64,000 nt of DNA from Candidatus Fermentibacteraceae bacterium (GTDB taxonomy: Bacteria > Fermentibacterota > Fermentibacteria > Fermentibacterales > JCC-6). Positions 26,595 through 35,338 of the stretch are shown piece by piece (position 1 is the stretch's first letter; the number at the start of each line of letters is the position of its first letter). The notes beneath the pieces were generated by a model. The model had not been told where the DNA came from. It worked only from the letters and a program-made list of their open reading frames with translations, and made no database searches. The translations under genes and the position numbers were made by a program. The stretch spans positions 94,126 to 158,125 of the forward strand of contig JADGDO010000006.1 in NCBI GenBank assembly GCA_016744855.1. Reading direction: 5' to 3'.

Positions 26595-28484
26595 ATGAAG
26601 AAATTGGGTGATATTCTTCTTGGGAAAGAGCCTTTTTCGGAGCATGTGATGGGGAATACTGCTGTCGTACGGGCAATGGTGGAAGCCGGCACCAGGGTTA
26701 TTACATCCTATCCCGGTTCTCCCACCCCCGAGATTGCCTCGGCGATTGCTGGCATTCATCAAGATAAGAGACCATTCCATTTCGAATTCTGTGTGAATGA
26801 AAAAGTTGCAGTGGAGGTTGCTTATGGTGCTGCTGTAAACGGAAGACCTTCAGTTGTATTTTTTAAGAGCGTAGGATTGAATGTTGCTGCAGATACTTTT
26901 GTTCAACTCAATCACATGGATATCCCCGGCGGTATGGTCGTTATTATTGGTGATGACCCCGGAGCTCATTCATCTCAGAATGAACAGGACAACAGGCACA
27001 TTGCAAGAATGAGTTACACACCGGTATTTGAGCCTGGTTCTCCTTCAGAGGTTTACAGTTTTTTCCTTGCAGCCTCCGCAATGGCTAAGAAGCATAGGAT
27101 GGCTGTTCTTCTCAGGCTTACCACTCATGTCTGCCATGGCAAAGAAAGAGTTTCATTTTCCGGATGGAATAATCCGGAACCCGACGATACACCCATCTTC
27201 AGAGGTGAGGGTGGCGAGTATATCCCGATAGGACCAAATGTTGCACGAATGAAGAAGAGGGCACTGGATAGACTGGAGCTTGCATCTGAATACCTTTCTG
27301 GTTCCGCTCTTCAACGATTGGAAGACAATTCCAATTCTGCACGCGGAGTCATTACTGCCGGTTTACCTTTTTACTCACTTCTGGATTCCATTTCAAAGGC
27401 TGAAGGAAAACCGGATATCTTGAAGCTCGCTATGGTTTATCCGATTGATGAAAATGCTGTTGTAGAGTTCTTGAAGGCTCACAAGGAAGTCCTCGTTCTG
27501 GAAGAGCTGGATGATTTCATGGAGCAAACCGTTAAGAGAATTGCATACGATCATCGTATTGATGTAAGTATTCTGGGTAAGGAAAAACAGGAGAACTGGA
27601 TAGGAGAGTACACACCTGATCGCGTCAAAAGAATTCTCGCAGAACTTTGGCCTGATTTGATTATTCCCATACCTCCTGTTACCTCTTCGCTCAGTGTTCC
27701 ACCAAGGTCACCTCAAATGTGCCCCGGGTGCGGTCACAGAAGTGCTTTCCATGCGATTGCCAAAGCCCTCAAAGAAACAGACATAACAGTCGCCGATATC
27801 GGTTGTCATACACTCGGTTTCCTTCCGCCATACGAGATAGGCAGGCTTCTGATGTCTATGGGAGCTTCAACGGGAATCGGGCAGGGCTTGTCACTTTTCA
27901 ACGATCAGAGAAGAATCGTTACTTTCCTAGGTGATTCAACATTTTTCCACGCTGGAATGCCGGGAATTGTAAATGCTGTTTTTAACAAACATCAGCTTAC
28001 TCTGATTGTAATGGACAATGGAACTACTGCGATGACCGGGCATCAGGATCATCCCGGTTCCGGCAGTAACTTCAATGGGTCTACAGAGCGCATACCTGTA
28101 AGAAATGTACTTGAAGGTTTGGGAGTCAAGGACATCACAGAGGTAGATACCTACAACCAGAAATCCCTTACTGAAGCTGTAGCAAAGGCACTCGATGCAC
28201 CGGGATTCAGCGTAGTAATAGCAAAACACCCCTGTATGCTCAAGTTTACAAGAGAACAGAAAAGAAAACCCGGATACACTCCTAAACACGTAAGAGTAAA
28301 TCCGGATAACTGTACTCTAACCAGAGAATGCATTGATGATTTCGCCTGCCCTTCATTCATGTGGAAGGCTGATGAGGATGAAGTCTCAGTTAACACTGAT
28401 CTTTGCATAGGTGACGGGTCATGTATTCAGACCTGCCCCTCCAGGGCAATCGAACCCGAGAGCAAGAAGGGGGAATCCAAATGA
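26595..28484 (+). CDS. iorA: Indolepyruvate:ferredoxin oxidoreductase, alpha subunit
   Basis: 629 residues. Oxidatively decarboxylates aryl-pyruvates from Trp, Phe and Tyr to aryl-acetyl-CoA, reducing ferredoxin. N-terminal pyruvate-oxidoreductase domain (YPGSPTPEI), central domain, TPP-binding domain with CPGCGH (376-381) and GDSTFFHAGMPGIVNAVFN (446-464), and a C-terminal 2[Fe-S] ferredoxin domain. Unusually, both cluster motifs lack the second Cys: C573-x2-T576-x2-C579-x5-C585-P and C604-x2-D607-x2-C610-x3-C614-P. The ATG at 26595 is chosen for AAGGGGAG five bases upstream; an earlier frame start at 26538 is unsupported. Overlaps iorB by four bases (ATGA). Confidence 0.96.
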   Translation: MKKLGDILLGKEPFSEHVMGNTAVVRAMVEAGTRVITSYPGSPTPEIASAIAGIHQDKRPFHFEFCVNEKVAVEVAYGAAVNGRPSVVFFKSVGLNVAADTFVQLNHMDIPGGMVVIIGDDPGAHSSQNEQDNRHIARMSYTPVFEPGSPSEVYSFFLAASAMAKKHRMAVLLRLTTHVCHGKERVSFSGWNNPEPDDTPIFRGEGGEYIPIGPNVARMKKRALDRLELASEYLSGSALQRLEDNSNSARGVITAGLPFYSLLDSISKAEGKPDILKLAMVYPIDENAVVEFLKAHKEVLVLEELDDFMEQTVKRIAYDHRIDVSILGKEKQENWIGEYTPDRVKRILAELWPDLIIPIPPVTSSLSVPPRSPQMCPGCGHRSAFHAIAKALKETDITVADIGCHTLGFLPPYEIGRLLMSMGASTGIGQGLSLFNDQRRIVTFLGDSTFFHAGMPGIVNAVFNKHQLTLIVMDNGTTAMTGHQDHPGSGSNFNGSTERIPVRNVLEGLGVKDITEVDTYNQKSLTEAVAKALDAPGFSVVIAKHPCMLKFTREQKRKPGYTPKHVRVNPDNCTLTRECIDDFACPSFMWKADEDEVSVNTDLCIGDGSCIQTCPSRAIEPESKKGESK

Positions 28485-29035
28485 ACATATACATGACAGG
28501 AGTTGGTGGTCAGGGTATCGGCCTGCTCAGCGAAGTTCTTCTTAGAGCGCTGGAGCACAGTGGGAAAACAGTTAGAGGAGTTGATACACACGGGCTCGCT
28601 CAGAGAGGCGGGATTGTTGTCTCCCATATAAGAACCGGTGAGGGTGAATTCCCTCCGCTTATTACACCGGGAGAAGCAGATATTGTTCTTTCTCTTGAAC
28701 GCCATGAAGCATTGAGAGCAACTGGTACTTTTCTCGCAGATGGTGGAACCCTCGCTTATTACGATGCAGTTTGGCAACCGTATTCAGTTAGAAGCGGGGA
28801 CGCTCAGGAAGTAACTGTTGAACAGATCGATGAGGTTTGCAAAAGCCGCTCGATAAAGGTTTTAAGAGTAAAAAGAAATGATCTGCCGGATCCAAGAATG
28901 CAGAACACTGCTTTACTGAATGAAATCCTCTTGAACAATGTGATTCCAGGACTCACCCGAGAACACCTTACAGAAGCATATACCGATCTTCTTAAGGGTT
29001 CAGCTTTAGTCCAAAACCTGAGCCTGCTCAACTGA
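28481..29035 (+). CDS. iorB: Indolepyruvate:ferredoxin oxidoreductase, beta subunit
   Basis: 184 residues. Gamma-type 2-oxoacid oxidoreductase domain that pairs with IorA and contributes to CoA/substrate binding. The start NIYMTGVGGQGIGLLSEVL and the block GVDTHGLAQRGGIVVSHIR are typical. The ATG at 28481 overlaps the iorA stop, a standard coupled arrangement, so the longer frame to 28421 is rejected. Followed by a strong hairpin, so iorAB forms a two-gene unit. Confidence 0.95.
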   Translation: MNIYMTGVGGQGIGLLSEVLLRALEHSGKTVRGVDTHGLAQRGGIVVSHIRTGEGEFPPLITPGEADIVLSLERHEALRATGTFLADGGTLAYYDAVWQPYSVRSGDAQEVTVEQIDEVCKSRSIKVLRVKRNDLPDPRMQNTALLNEILLNNVIPGLTREHLTEAYTDLLKGSALVQNLSLLN

Positions 29036-29043
29036 TTCTAATC

Positions 29044-29069
29044 CCTGCCCCGGGTTTCCCCGGGGCAGG
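29044..29069. terminator. GC-rich stem-loop after iorB
   Basis: CCTGCCCCGGG pairs with CCCGGGGCAGG (11 bp, loop TTTC) nine bases past the iorB stop and eight before the 3' end of the convergent symporter gene. The U-tract is weak, so it probably serves as a shared barrier for both directions. Confidence 0.7.
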
Positions 29070-29076
29070 AAGATAT

Positions 29077-30636
29077 TTACCATTCTCCCGCACTGGCAGA
29101 AAATGTTTCGTAATCATCGACTGATTCAGGAGAAACCGAAGCAAGTTGTTTTGGGCTCGATGGCTTCGTGAATAAGCTGACAACTATTATTGACAGAACA
29201 GAAAGAAGAACCCCGAAGGCAAGATAGTTATAGCCATAGGAGTTCTGCATCCAGCCTGGCAGTACCTCCGTGTAATTTCCTGCAATGGTGTAGTATTCCC
29301 AGTGATATCCACCAATTGTTCCAAGAAAACCGAGAACTGCTGCCGTCATCACTCCTGCAAGAGTGGTTTTTTTCCAGAAAGCGAACAGGAAGGGCACTGC
29401 AATACATGCCGACAAAACACCACTTGAAATGTAGTAAACATCACCCAGCGATTCGCTAGCCAGAGCGCACAACAATGCCAGTATTATTGCTCCCATAGAG
29501 ATGAGCCTTGAGGAAAGGTGTCTCTTCTCTGGAGAAACTCCTTTTTTCTTAAGTGCAGGCTCTACCAGATCATGCGCAATAGGCATTGCCGTGACATTAC
29601 TGAAGGTGTCGATAGTAGACATCTGGCAGGCAACCAACCCCAATACCATGAACACTGAAACCCAGTTTGGAAGTGTTGTAATCAGTGCCGTTATGATCCC
29701 GAGAGCCCCAGGACCTACTGCTTCAGCCGGCACTCCGTCTACGGGTGGGAAAGCAATGAGAGCATAGAATGCTGCAAGAGCAGGAAGTAAGCAGATGAAT
29801 ACTCCAATCAGAAGTACACCAAGCCAGGCACCTTTTCTTGCTTCCTTTGTACTCGGTGCAGCCTGCATTCTAACTACGAGATCCTGTTCCAATAGCCATC
29901 CGGGCAGATACCCGATTAGGAGAACTACAGGGAAGAGGGCTCCAAGGAACCACATGTTTCCGGCCTCTCCGGGCCCGGACCATGGGGGAGAAGCTGAGGC
30001 AAGTGCAGAGCCTAAGGAAACATCTGAAACTGCTGTTGCTGCCTTGTAACCAGCGAATGCAAGAATCACCATAAAAGCAGCCATAATAACAAATTGAAGC
30101 ATATCTGTTGTAACAATAGCTTTGAAACCACCGTGCCATGTGTAGAACAGAATTGGAATAACAAGCAGTACCATTACTAAGGGTGCAGGAATTCCAAGGA
30201 ACGGTGAAGCCAGTGTTCCAGCCATGAACAACTCGGCCTGTGTCCATGAGAGAAAAACGCCAAAAGAGAGAATTGCCAGGAATACCCTGGCACTGGAGCC
30301 GAATCTTTTTTCAATTGCCTGTGGAAGGCTGATTGAAGGAATTCTTCTGAAAATAGGCACTGCGGCTACAATTATCAAAGTGAGAATAATCCATGGAATT
30401 GGTAGAATCCAAAGACCCGAAGCTCCGAACATGTAAACCTGAGACATACCGAACCCGATCCAACCCAGCATAAGCCAACCAGACGCGAGCGAAACACCGA
30501 GACGGAGACCTGTTATTTTTCTATCTGCCAACCAGAAATCAATCTGTGTTCGGGAGCTCGTTTTACGGAACTTCCAGCCCACAAACATCACTGCAAGGCA
30601 GTATGCAATAATGGCAATCCAGTAAGTAAGCGTCAT
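29077..30636 (-). CDS. Sodium:solute symporter (SSS family)
   Basis: 519-residue integral membrane protein with about 13 transmembrane helices in the LeuT-type inverted-repeat order of the SSS family. Diagnostic parts: FWLADRKITGLRLGVSLASGWLM in helix 1, GGFKAIVTTDMLQ between helices 4 and 5, and GYLPGWLLEQDLVVRMQAA, matching the conserved family signature. Couples Na+ entry to uptake of an organic solute; which one is not readable. It lies 14 bases after a porin-like gene on the same strand and converges on iorAB, so an aromatic amino acid or 2-oxoacid is possible (inference). Confidence 0.93.
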   Translation of the reverse strand: MTLTYWIAIIAYCLAVMFVGWKFRKTSSRTQIDFWLADRKITGLRLGVSLASGWLMLGWIGFGMSQVYMFGASGLWILPIPWIILTLIIVAAVPIFRRIPSISLPQAIEKRFGSSARVFLAILSFGVFLSWTQAELFMAGTLASPFLGIPAPLVMVLLVIPILFYTWHGGFKAIVTTDMLQFVIMAAFMVILAFAGYKAATAVSDVSLGSALASASPPWSGPGEAGNMWFLGALFPVVLLIGYLPGWLLEQDLVVRMQAAPSTKEARKGAWLGVLLIGVFICLLPALAAFYALIAFPPVDGVPAEAVGPGALGIITALITTLPNWVSVFMVLGLVACQMSTIDTFSNVTAMPIAHDLVEPALKKKGVSPEKRHLSSRLISMGAIILALLCALASESLGDVYYISSGVLSACIAVPFLFAFWKKTTLAGVMTAAVLGFLGTIGGYHWEYYTIAGNYTEVLPGWMQNSYGYNYLAFGVLLSVLSIIVVSLFTKPSSPKQLASVSPESVDDYETFSASAGEW

Positions 30637-30650
30637 GTTGTAACCCCCGC

Positions 30651-31397
30651 CTAGAGGAAGTAGTAGGTAAGTGAGAGTCCACCACGAACATTAGATGGTT
30701 CTTCAAAGACATCACTTATTTCAGACTTAACAAGCGAAGCGTACTCAAGCATAGGTGTTGCAGTAAGCCCACAAGGGAATGAAACAGGTACGGATAGCCC
30801 GAGTGTAAGATCAGCAAGACCAGCTTCTGATACACCGTAGTAGTAGCCATTATGCTTTTCATCACCATAACCAAGATTCAATGATGCACCAGCAGATACG
30901 AGACCAGAAATTGCCACAGAGTGAGAAAGACCAAGACCTGTGTAGATGCCTTCTGCATCTTCCAGCGAAAGCGCAACTGTAACTGTCGGGTTTAGTAGTA
31001 GAGAGTACCCTGCAGCGAGTGTTAACTCAGAGGCAGCTGTTTCACTGTAGGAAGTGTTTGGGTACCAGTACTTGTTGAATCCTGCGGTAAGAGCAATAGG
31101 CCCCAGCTGCTCTGAATAATTCAGAATCAGATCAATTTCTGTAAATTTGCCTGTGGGGTCCTGTTCTTCCGTTCCGTCTAGCCAGCTGTTCTTGTCGGTC
31201 ATATCCATGTTGCCCCAGACGGTTACAGCTGCTCCGCCAATTCCTGCAGCAGCCCATGGTTGAAGAACCGCAGCATCGTTAAAAACAGCCCCTCGCCAGA
31301 TGTATTTCGATTGAAATGTTACATCGCCAGCTAGCCACACAGGCGCTGCAATGCTTAAAGAAGTAATCAAGAAAGTAACCAGGATAACAGTTTTCAC
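30651..31397 (-). CDS. Porin-like outer-membrane protein (TorF-like)
   Basis: 248 residues with a GTG start behind a run of G residues. The signal peptide is cleaved near SIAAPVW. The mature N-terminus VTFQSKYIWRGAVFND is a recurring first strand of the TorF/Gcw_chp putative porin group; the rest alternates short Gly-rich strands and turns, ending GLSLTYYFL with terminal aromatic residue. First gene of a two-gene unit with the symporter, consistent with outer-membrane passage of the same solute. Confidence 0.8.
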   Translation of the reverse strand: MKTVILVTFLITSLSIAAPVWLAGDVTFQSKYIWRGAVFNDAAVLQPWAAAGIGGAAVTVWGNMDMTDKNSWLDGTEEQDPTGKFTEIDLILNYSEQLGPIALTAGFNKYWYPNTSYSETAASELTLAAGYSLLLNPTVTVALSLEDAEGIYTGLGLSHSVAISGLVSAGASLNLGYGDEKHNGYYYGVSEAGLADLTLGLSVPVSFPCGLTATPMLEYASLVKSEISDVFEEPSNVRGGLSLTYYFL

Positions 31398-31748
31398 AGT
31401 AACCCCCCCGGATTGGCTCCGGAGGCAGGTCGCACTCTGCGTCTACATCAGGAACCTGTAATAACGGCGCCAACTGCGCCGGACAGCTTTATTCAGTTTT
31501 TGTAGACAAAGTACATAATTCTCCTATCAGTTAAGTATGGAATCTTGTTTCCTGAAACCCTGATGTCAAGTGCCTTATCTTGCTCAAATTCGCCAAAGAA
31601 AGAATAGAAGAGGAGGATACTGATGAAACCCCTTGTTAGTTTTCATTCAAAACTTCTTCCTTCTCCAACAATTCATCAAAGCAGGCAGTTGACCTATCTT
31701 GTTATTCAGGCTATTAGATGGGCATCAAAATCATCAAGGAGTGAACAA
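31398..31748. other. Intergenic region with leader of the porin gene
   Basis: 351 bases between divergent genes. It holds the long 5' leader of the minus-strand porin gene, including a GC-rich palindrome at 31464-31486, and the AT-rich promoter region of the DUF3795 gene with AAGGAG before its ATG. No known riboswitch pattern was recognised. Confidence 0.55.
31464..31486. repeat. REP-like palindrome, copy A
   Basis: CGGCGC, loop CAACT, GCGCCG, followed by GACAG. It shares the 3' half CTGCGCCGG and a nearby GACA with two other copies at 39644 and 55755. Shortest stem of the three. Confidence 0.5.
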
Positions 31749-32021
31749 ATGGATCAGCGGCGTGACAGTTACTGCGGTCTTGATTGCAGTGGTTGCCCTA
31801 CTTTCAGAGCGATGGAAGCAGGCAACAATCAGCACTTTGAGAAAGCCGCTGCCAGGTGGGGGACACAGCCTATCAACCTTATGTGCACTGGTTGCAAAAC
31901 AGATATGATTGCAGCCTCATGCGTTAACTGTGAAAAAAGAAAATGCGCAATCCGGAAAGCAATCGAGTCCTGTCTTAACTGCGAAGAATACCCCTGTAAA
32001 TTCTTTGGTCGTTCACGCTGA
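31749..32021 (+). CDS. DUF3795 cysteine-rich protein (short copy)
   Basis: 90 residues with the DUF3795 pattern: DSYCGLDCSGCPTFRA, a helical segment, MCTGCKTDMIAASCVNCEKRKCA and a SCLNCEEYPC motif. About eleven Cys suggest metal or Fe-S binding. The ATG at 31749 has AAGGAG; the frame upstream to 31623 is not protein-like. It ends soon after the EYPC motif whereas the paralogue at 50127 continues ~70 residues, so this copy may be truncated. Function unknown. Confidence 0.8.
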   Translation: MDQRRDSYCGLDCSGCPTFRAMEAGNNQHFEKAAARWGTQPINLMCTGCKTDMIAASCVNCEKRKCAIRKAIESCLNCEEYPCKFFGRSR

Positions 32022-32195
32022 TCTAATGATTTCAGCTGGGTTCTGGCTACAACTTTTAAAACTACGACAATATGTACATATAACCATTGCTTTCCACTCT
32101 GAAATAGTGAATGTTTATTCATGTATTATTAAAATGGCTTTAAATAACTGTGATTGAGTTGTAGAGTTTTTGTAATTAGAGACGGGGGACGTTTA

Positions 32196-33338
32196 ATGAC
32201 TTTCTTAACTAAGAAATATTTTTTCTTCACCATTTTTCTTTTTCTTCTTGTTCTCTCAGCATGCGAACAGGAGATAGCACCGACAGAAACTGTTGTTCTA
32301 GCTGCTGATACTCTGCACTTCCTGGTACCTTATGATTCCATCGGAGTTGAGCTGGGAGACAGTACTCTGATGTTCGGAAGCATCTGGGGCACTGCTTTTA
32401 CTGCTGATGGAAGGATTGCTGTTCTAGACAAGTCTCTAGGCGGAGTCCGGTTTTATACCAATGAAGGTGTCTACTTAAGCAGCTTTATACCAAAGGGTGA
32501 GGGCCCTGGTGAATTCATCAGTATTGATCGTATATCTTTTTCAGGAGATGGAAGTTTTTATCTGGCAAGCATGTACGACAGAAAAGTTGCTCTATTCGAT
32601 TCAGATAACAATCTTGTAAGAGAAATAATGTTCGACAACCCTTTCAGAGCGGGTCCAGGGAGACTATCCTGCTTTCCCGGTGGAGGATTTGTTTCCGACA
32701 ACATGATAATGGATGCTGAGGGAGAGGCTTTCCACACGGATGTAGCATTGTATACAACTATGAATGAACCTGATCTTGTATACCGGAGACGATCTGTACC
32801 CATGTCCGAACAGATGAATGCCAGGCACCTTACAGCAATGAAATTCGCAGTTTCTTCCGATGGCAGGGTTTTTATTGCAGACTATGTCTGGCAGGAATAT
32901 CAGATTACCTGCTTCTCTCCCGAAGGAGACAGTCTCTTTTCCTTTGGAATGCCGAATTATCAACCTGAAGCCAAATCCGATTCACTTCTTGCCTATCAGA
33001 CTGAACGAGCTCTTGAGCAGTACAGAAACTATTACGGCTCGGAAGAAGGTTTCAACTTCGAACCTGAGCCTTACTGGTATCCGGCAACTTCAATTCAAAT
33101 TGATAGTGATAACCGTATATGGGTCAGAGGAGAGCAGCACACTGAAAATGCTGATATTTTCGATGAAAACGGTAACTACTTATACTCTCTTGAGCTCAAA
33201 GCCCCTGCATGGCAGGGTTATGACGCCTGGAACATGAGAATCTCTCCTTTCGGCATTCTTGCAGACCCCAGAAATCCGGAGATGTACCCAGTGGTATACA
33301 TGCTCAGGGAAGAAATTGAGATTGAACCCTGCAATTAA
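32196..33338 (+). CDS. Six-bladed beta-propeller lipoprotein, tandem copy 1
   Basis: 380 residues from the ATG at 32196 (GGGGGAC upstream). Signal peptide with lipobox LVLSAC. Mature part begins with a Thr/Ala-rich linker, then LHFLVPYDSIGVELGDSTLMFGS, blade motifs DGRIAVLDKSLGGVRFYTNEG, KGEGPGEF, DRKVALFDSDNNLV, and a conserved tail GILADPRNPEMYPVVYML. Lies 48 bases ahead of a close paralogue and shares a 66-base identical stretch with it. Envelope-anchored, probably periplasm- or surface-facing; no catalytic residues seen. Confidence 0.84.
   Translation: MTFLTKKYFFFTIFLFLLVLSACEQEIAPTETVVLAADTLHFLVPYDSIGVELGDSTLMFGSIWGTAFTADGRIAVLDKSLGGVRFYTNEGVYLSSFIPKGEGPGEFISIDRISFSGDGSFYLASMYDRKVALFDSDNNLVREIMFDNPFRAGPGRLSCFPGGGFVSDNMIMDAEGEAFHTDVALYTTMNEPDLVYRRRSVPMSEQMNARHLTAMKFAVSSDGRVFIADYVWQEYQITCFSPEGDSLFSFGMPNYQPEAKSDSLLAYQTERALEQYRNYYGSEEGFNFEPEPYWYPATSIQIDSDNRIWVRGEQHTENADIFDENGNYLYSLELKAPAWQGYDAWNMRISPFGILADPRNPEMYPVVYMLREEIEIEPCN
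32276..32341 (+). repeat. 66-bp perfect repeat, unit 1
   Basis: Identical to 33467-33532. It encodes the linker after the lipobox and the start of the first propeller strand (APTETVVLAAD to PYDS). Flanking sequence is clearly diverged, which suggests recent gene conversion or strong local constraint. Confidence 0.85.
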
Positions 33339-33386
33339 ACAGTGCATCACAATGCGAGATAAACATATAATGCCGGGAGATTTGTA

Positions 33387-34526
33387 ATGACTTTCTTCAG
33401 ATGGAAATGTTTTTTCTGCACAAGTATTCTTCTTATTCTTGTTTTCACTGCTTGCGAACAGGAATCAGCACCGACAGAAACTGTTGTTCTAGCTGCTGAT
33501 ACTCTGCACTTCCTGGTACCTTATGATTCCATAGGAGTTGAGGTTGGAGACAGCACGCTGATGTTTGGAAGTGTTTGGAAGGCCACTTATCTGGCTGATG
33601 GTAGAATTGCGATACTTGATGGTTCTATTGGAACAGTGCGATTTTACTCAGGAGAAGGTGATTACATTGCAAGTTTCGCTCCTACAGGAGAAGGCCCTGG
33701 AGAATTCACTCGACTAAATAAAATGAAAGCAGATACCGAGGGTAATCTGTATCTGGGGGGAATCGCTGATAGGAAGCTTGCAGTTTTTGACTCAAATCTG
33801 AACCTGGTAAAGGAGATTGGTTTCTACAGCAGCAATAGAATAAGCCCCTATGTTATCTCTTGTGCTCCCGACAGCTCTGTTGTGCTAAGAAGCTTTGTTT
33901 ACAGTCCGGAGGCTGATTCAGCAGGAATTGAAATTGCTCTTTTCGATAGTAGTAGCGACCCAGAAACGGTGTATAGAAGGCGAATGGCGCCCTCTGAACA
34001 TGGAATGGGAATCACAAGAGAAACAGCTATGGCATTTACCGTTGGATTGGATGGCCGAGTTTATACCGCTGATATGAACGTTGATAGTTATAGAATAATC
34101 TGTTACTCTGCTGGTGGAGATAGTTTGTTCTCCTTTGGCATAGACGACTATCAAAGGGATTTCATTCCAGATTCAGTTCTTGAAGCTGATAGAGCCAATA
34201 TGCGGCAGCAGTACATCAATTACTACGGCACTGACGAAGGTTTTGTCTATGAACAGGAAACATGTTACATACCGATAGTTTCTCTTGCTGTGGACAGCCT
34301 TGGTAGAATTTGGGTAAGGGGCGAGCGGGACGGTGAAACTTCTGATATCTTTGACAGTGAGGGTAATTTTCTCTACTCAATAAAATTGAAGACCCCTACC
34401 TGGCAGGCGGCTGACAGATGGAGTTGCTGGATTTCTCCAAACGGCATTCTTGCGACTCCTTCTAATCCCGAGCTTTATCCGGTTGTATATATGCTTGAAG
34501 AAGTGACTGAAGTGGTTTACCGATAG
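33387..34526 (+). CDS. Six-bladed beta-propeller lipoprotein, tandem copy 2
   Basis: 379 residues, paralogue of the preceding gene. Lipobox LVFTAC, then the same linker, LHFLVPYDSIGVEVGDSTLMFGS, DGRIAILDGSIGTVRFYSGEG, TGEGPGEF, DRKLAVFDSNLNLV, GRIWVRGERD, SDIFDSEGNFLYS and GILATPSNPELYPVVYML. ATG at 33387 follows GCCGGGAGA. Likely co-transcribed with copy 1. The two differ mostly in blades 2-5, where specificity would lie. Confidence 0.84.
   Translation: MTFFRWKCFFCTSILLILVFTACEQESAPTETVVLAADTLHFLVPYDSIGVEVGDSTLMFGSVWKATYLADGRIAILDGSIGTVRFYSGEGDYIASFAPTGEGPGEFTRLNKMKADTEGNLYLGGIADRKLAVFDSNLNLVKEIGFYSSNRISPYVISCAPDSSVVLRSFVYSPEADSAGIEIALFDSSSDPETVYRRRMAPSEHGMGITRETAMAFTVGLDGRVYTADMNVDSYRIICYSAGGDSLFSFGIDDYQRDFIPDSVLEADRANMRQQYINYYGTDEGFVYEQETCYIPIVSLAVDSLGRIWVRGERDGETSDIFDSEGNFLYSIKLKTPTWQAADRWSCWISPNGILATPSNPELYPVVYMLEEVTEVVYR
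33467..33532 (+). repeat. 66-bp perfect repeat, unit 2
   Basis: Second copy of 32276-32341, at the same place in the paralogous gene; spacing between the units is 1191 bases. Confidence 0.85.
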
Positions 34527-34573
34527 TTAAGGGAATTGCATTACGCATGCTGTAATTTAAAGGTGGTAATGAG

Positions 34574-35197
34574 ATGTTGAGTTTTGCTCTGATGCTACTC
34601 TCTATGCAGGCTACTCTTAAGGATACTGTTTGGACAGAGTCCTGTGAGGGGTATTCCATCGAAGTAAACTATCCTCAAATAGCTCTTCAAAATACAGAGC
34701 TGGGAGCCCTTTTAGAGGAACAGGCAAACGCACAGATCACTGACTTCAAAAGGCAATTTCAGGAATTCAGCATTCAAGACCCTTTCATGGGTGAATGGCA
34801 TATGGAACTGAATTTTGCACATGAGCCTTCACCTGATGGTCTGGCCTGCATAGTCGCCTGGCATTGGGAGTACACGGGTGGTGCACATGGTAATACTATG
34901 ATTCAGTCAATTGTATTTGATTTGAATACATCCACACAGATCAGCACACTCGAACTACTCGGTGGAGACGAAGAATTTCAGGTATTTTCTTATAAAGTGA
35001 TAGAGCAGCTGAAAGAAACTGAGGTCGATGACACCTGGGTTGAAAGAGGGGCCTCCGCAGAATTGCACAATTATCAAACCGTATTTCCTGTTCCTTCTGA
35101 AACCGGTGCTGTTTCAGGTCATACGGTGCTTTTCCCGCCCTATCAAGTCGCCTGTTATGCCTGCGGTACTATTGAGGTATTCATTCCTGTAGACTGA
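34574..35197 (+). CDS. Exported DUF3298/DUF4163 (RsiV-like) protein
   Basis: 207 residues with a very short hydrophobic N-terminus (MLSFALMLLSMQA) acting as signal peptide. The middle contains EYTGGAHGNTM, a conserved DUF4163-type turn, and the C-terminus VLFPPYQVACYACGTIEVFIPVD matches the DUF3298 closing block (normally Y-x-I-A-P-Y-A-x-G). Related domains occur in the lysozyme-binding anti-sigma factor RsiV; here there is no cytoplasmic anti-sigma part, so only the sensor-like exported domain is present. Follows the two propeller lipoproteins after 47 bases. Confidence 0.82.
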   Translation: MLSFALMLLSMQATLKDTVWTESCEGYSIEVNYPQIALQNTELGALLEEQANAQITDFKRQFQEFSIQDPFMGEWHMELNFAHEPSPDGLACIVAWHWEYTGGAHGNTMIQSIVFDLNTSTQISTLELLGGDEEFQVFSYKVIEQLKETEVDDTWVERGASAELHNYQTVFPVPSETGAVSGHTVLFPPYQVACYACGTIEVFIPVD

Positions 35198-35338
35198 ATT
35201 CTCTTCGGAATAACACTAACGGTCAACAATTCTACAGGCTCCGCGCTTAAGTGCTTTCAAGGAAATAACATTGCTTCAGATTCCTTTGTCGATGCATTCT
35301 TTGGATTGAGGGTTGTTACTTCCTTACCTTTCGAGCGG

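Noticed and set aside
31398..31510. Riboswitch in the leader of the porin/symporter genes
   Set aside because: Part of the leader recalls c-di-GMP aptamer text but conserved cores do not line up; only a palindrome shared with other sites remains.
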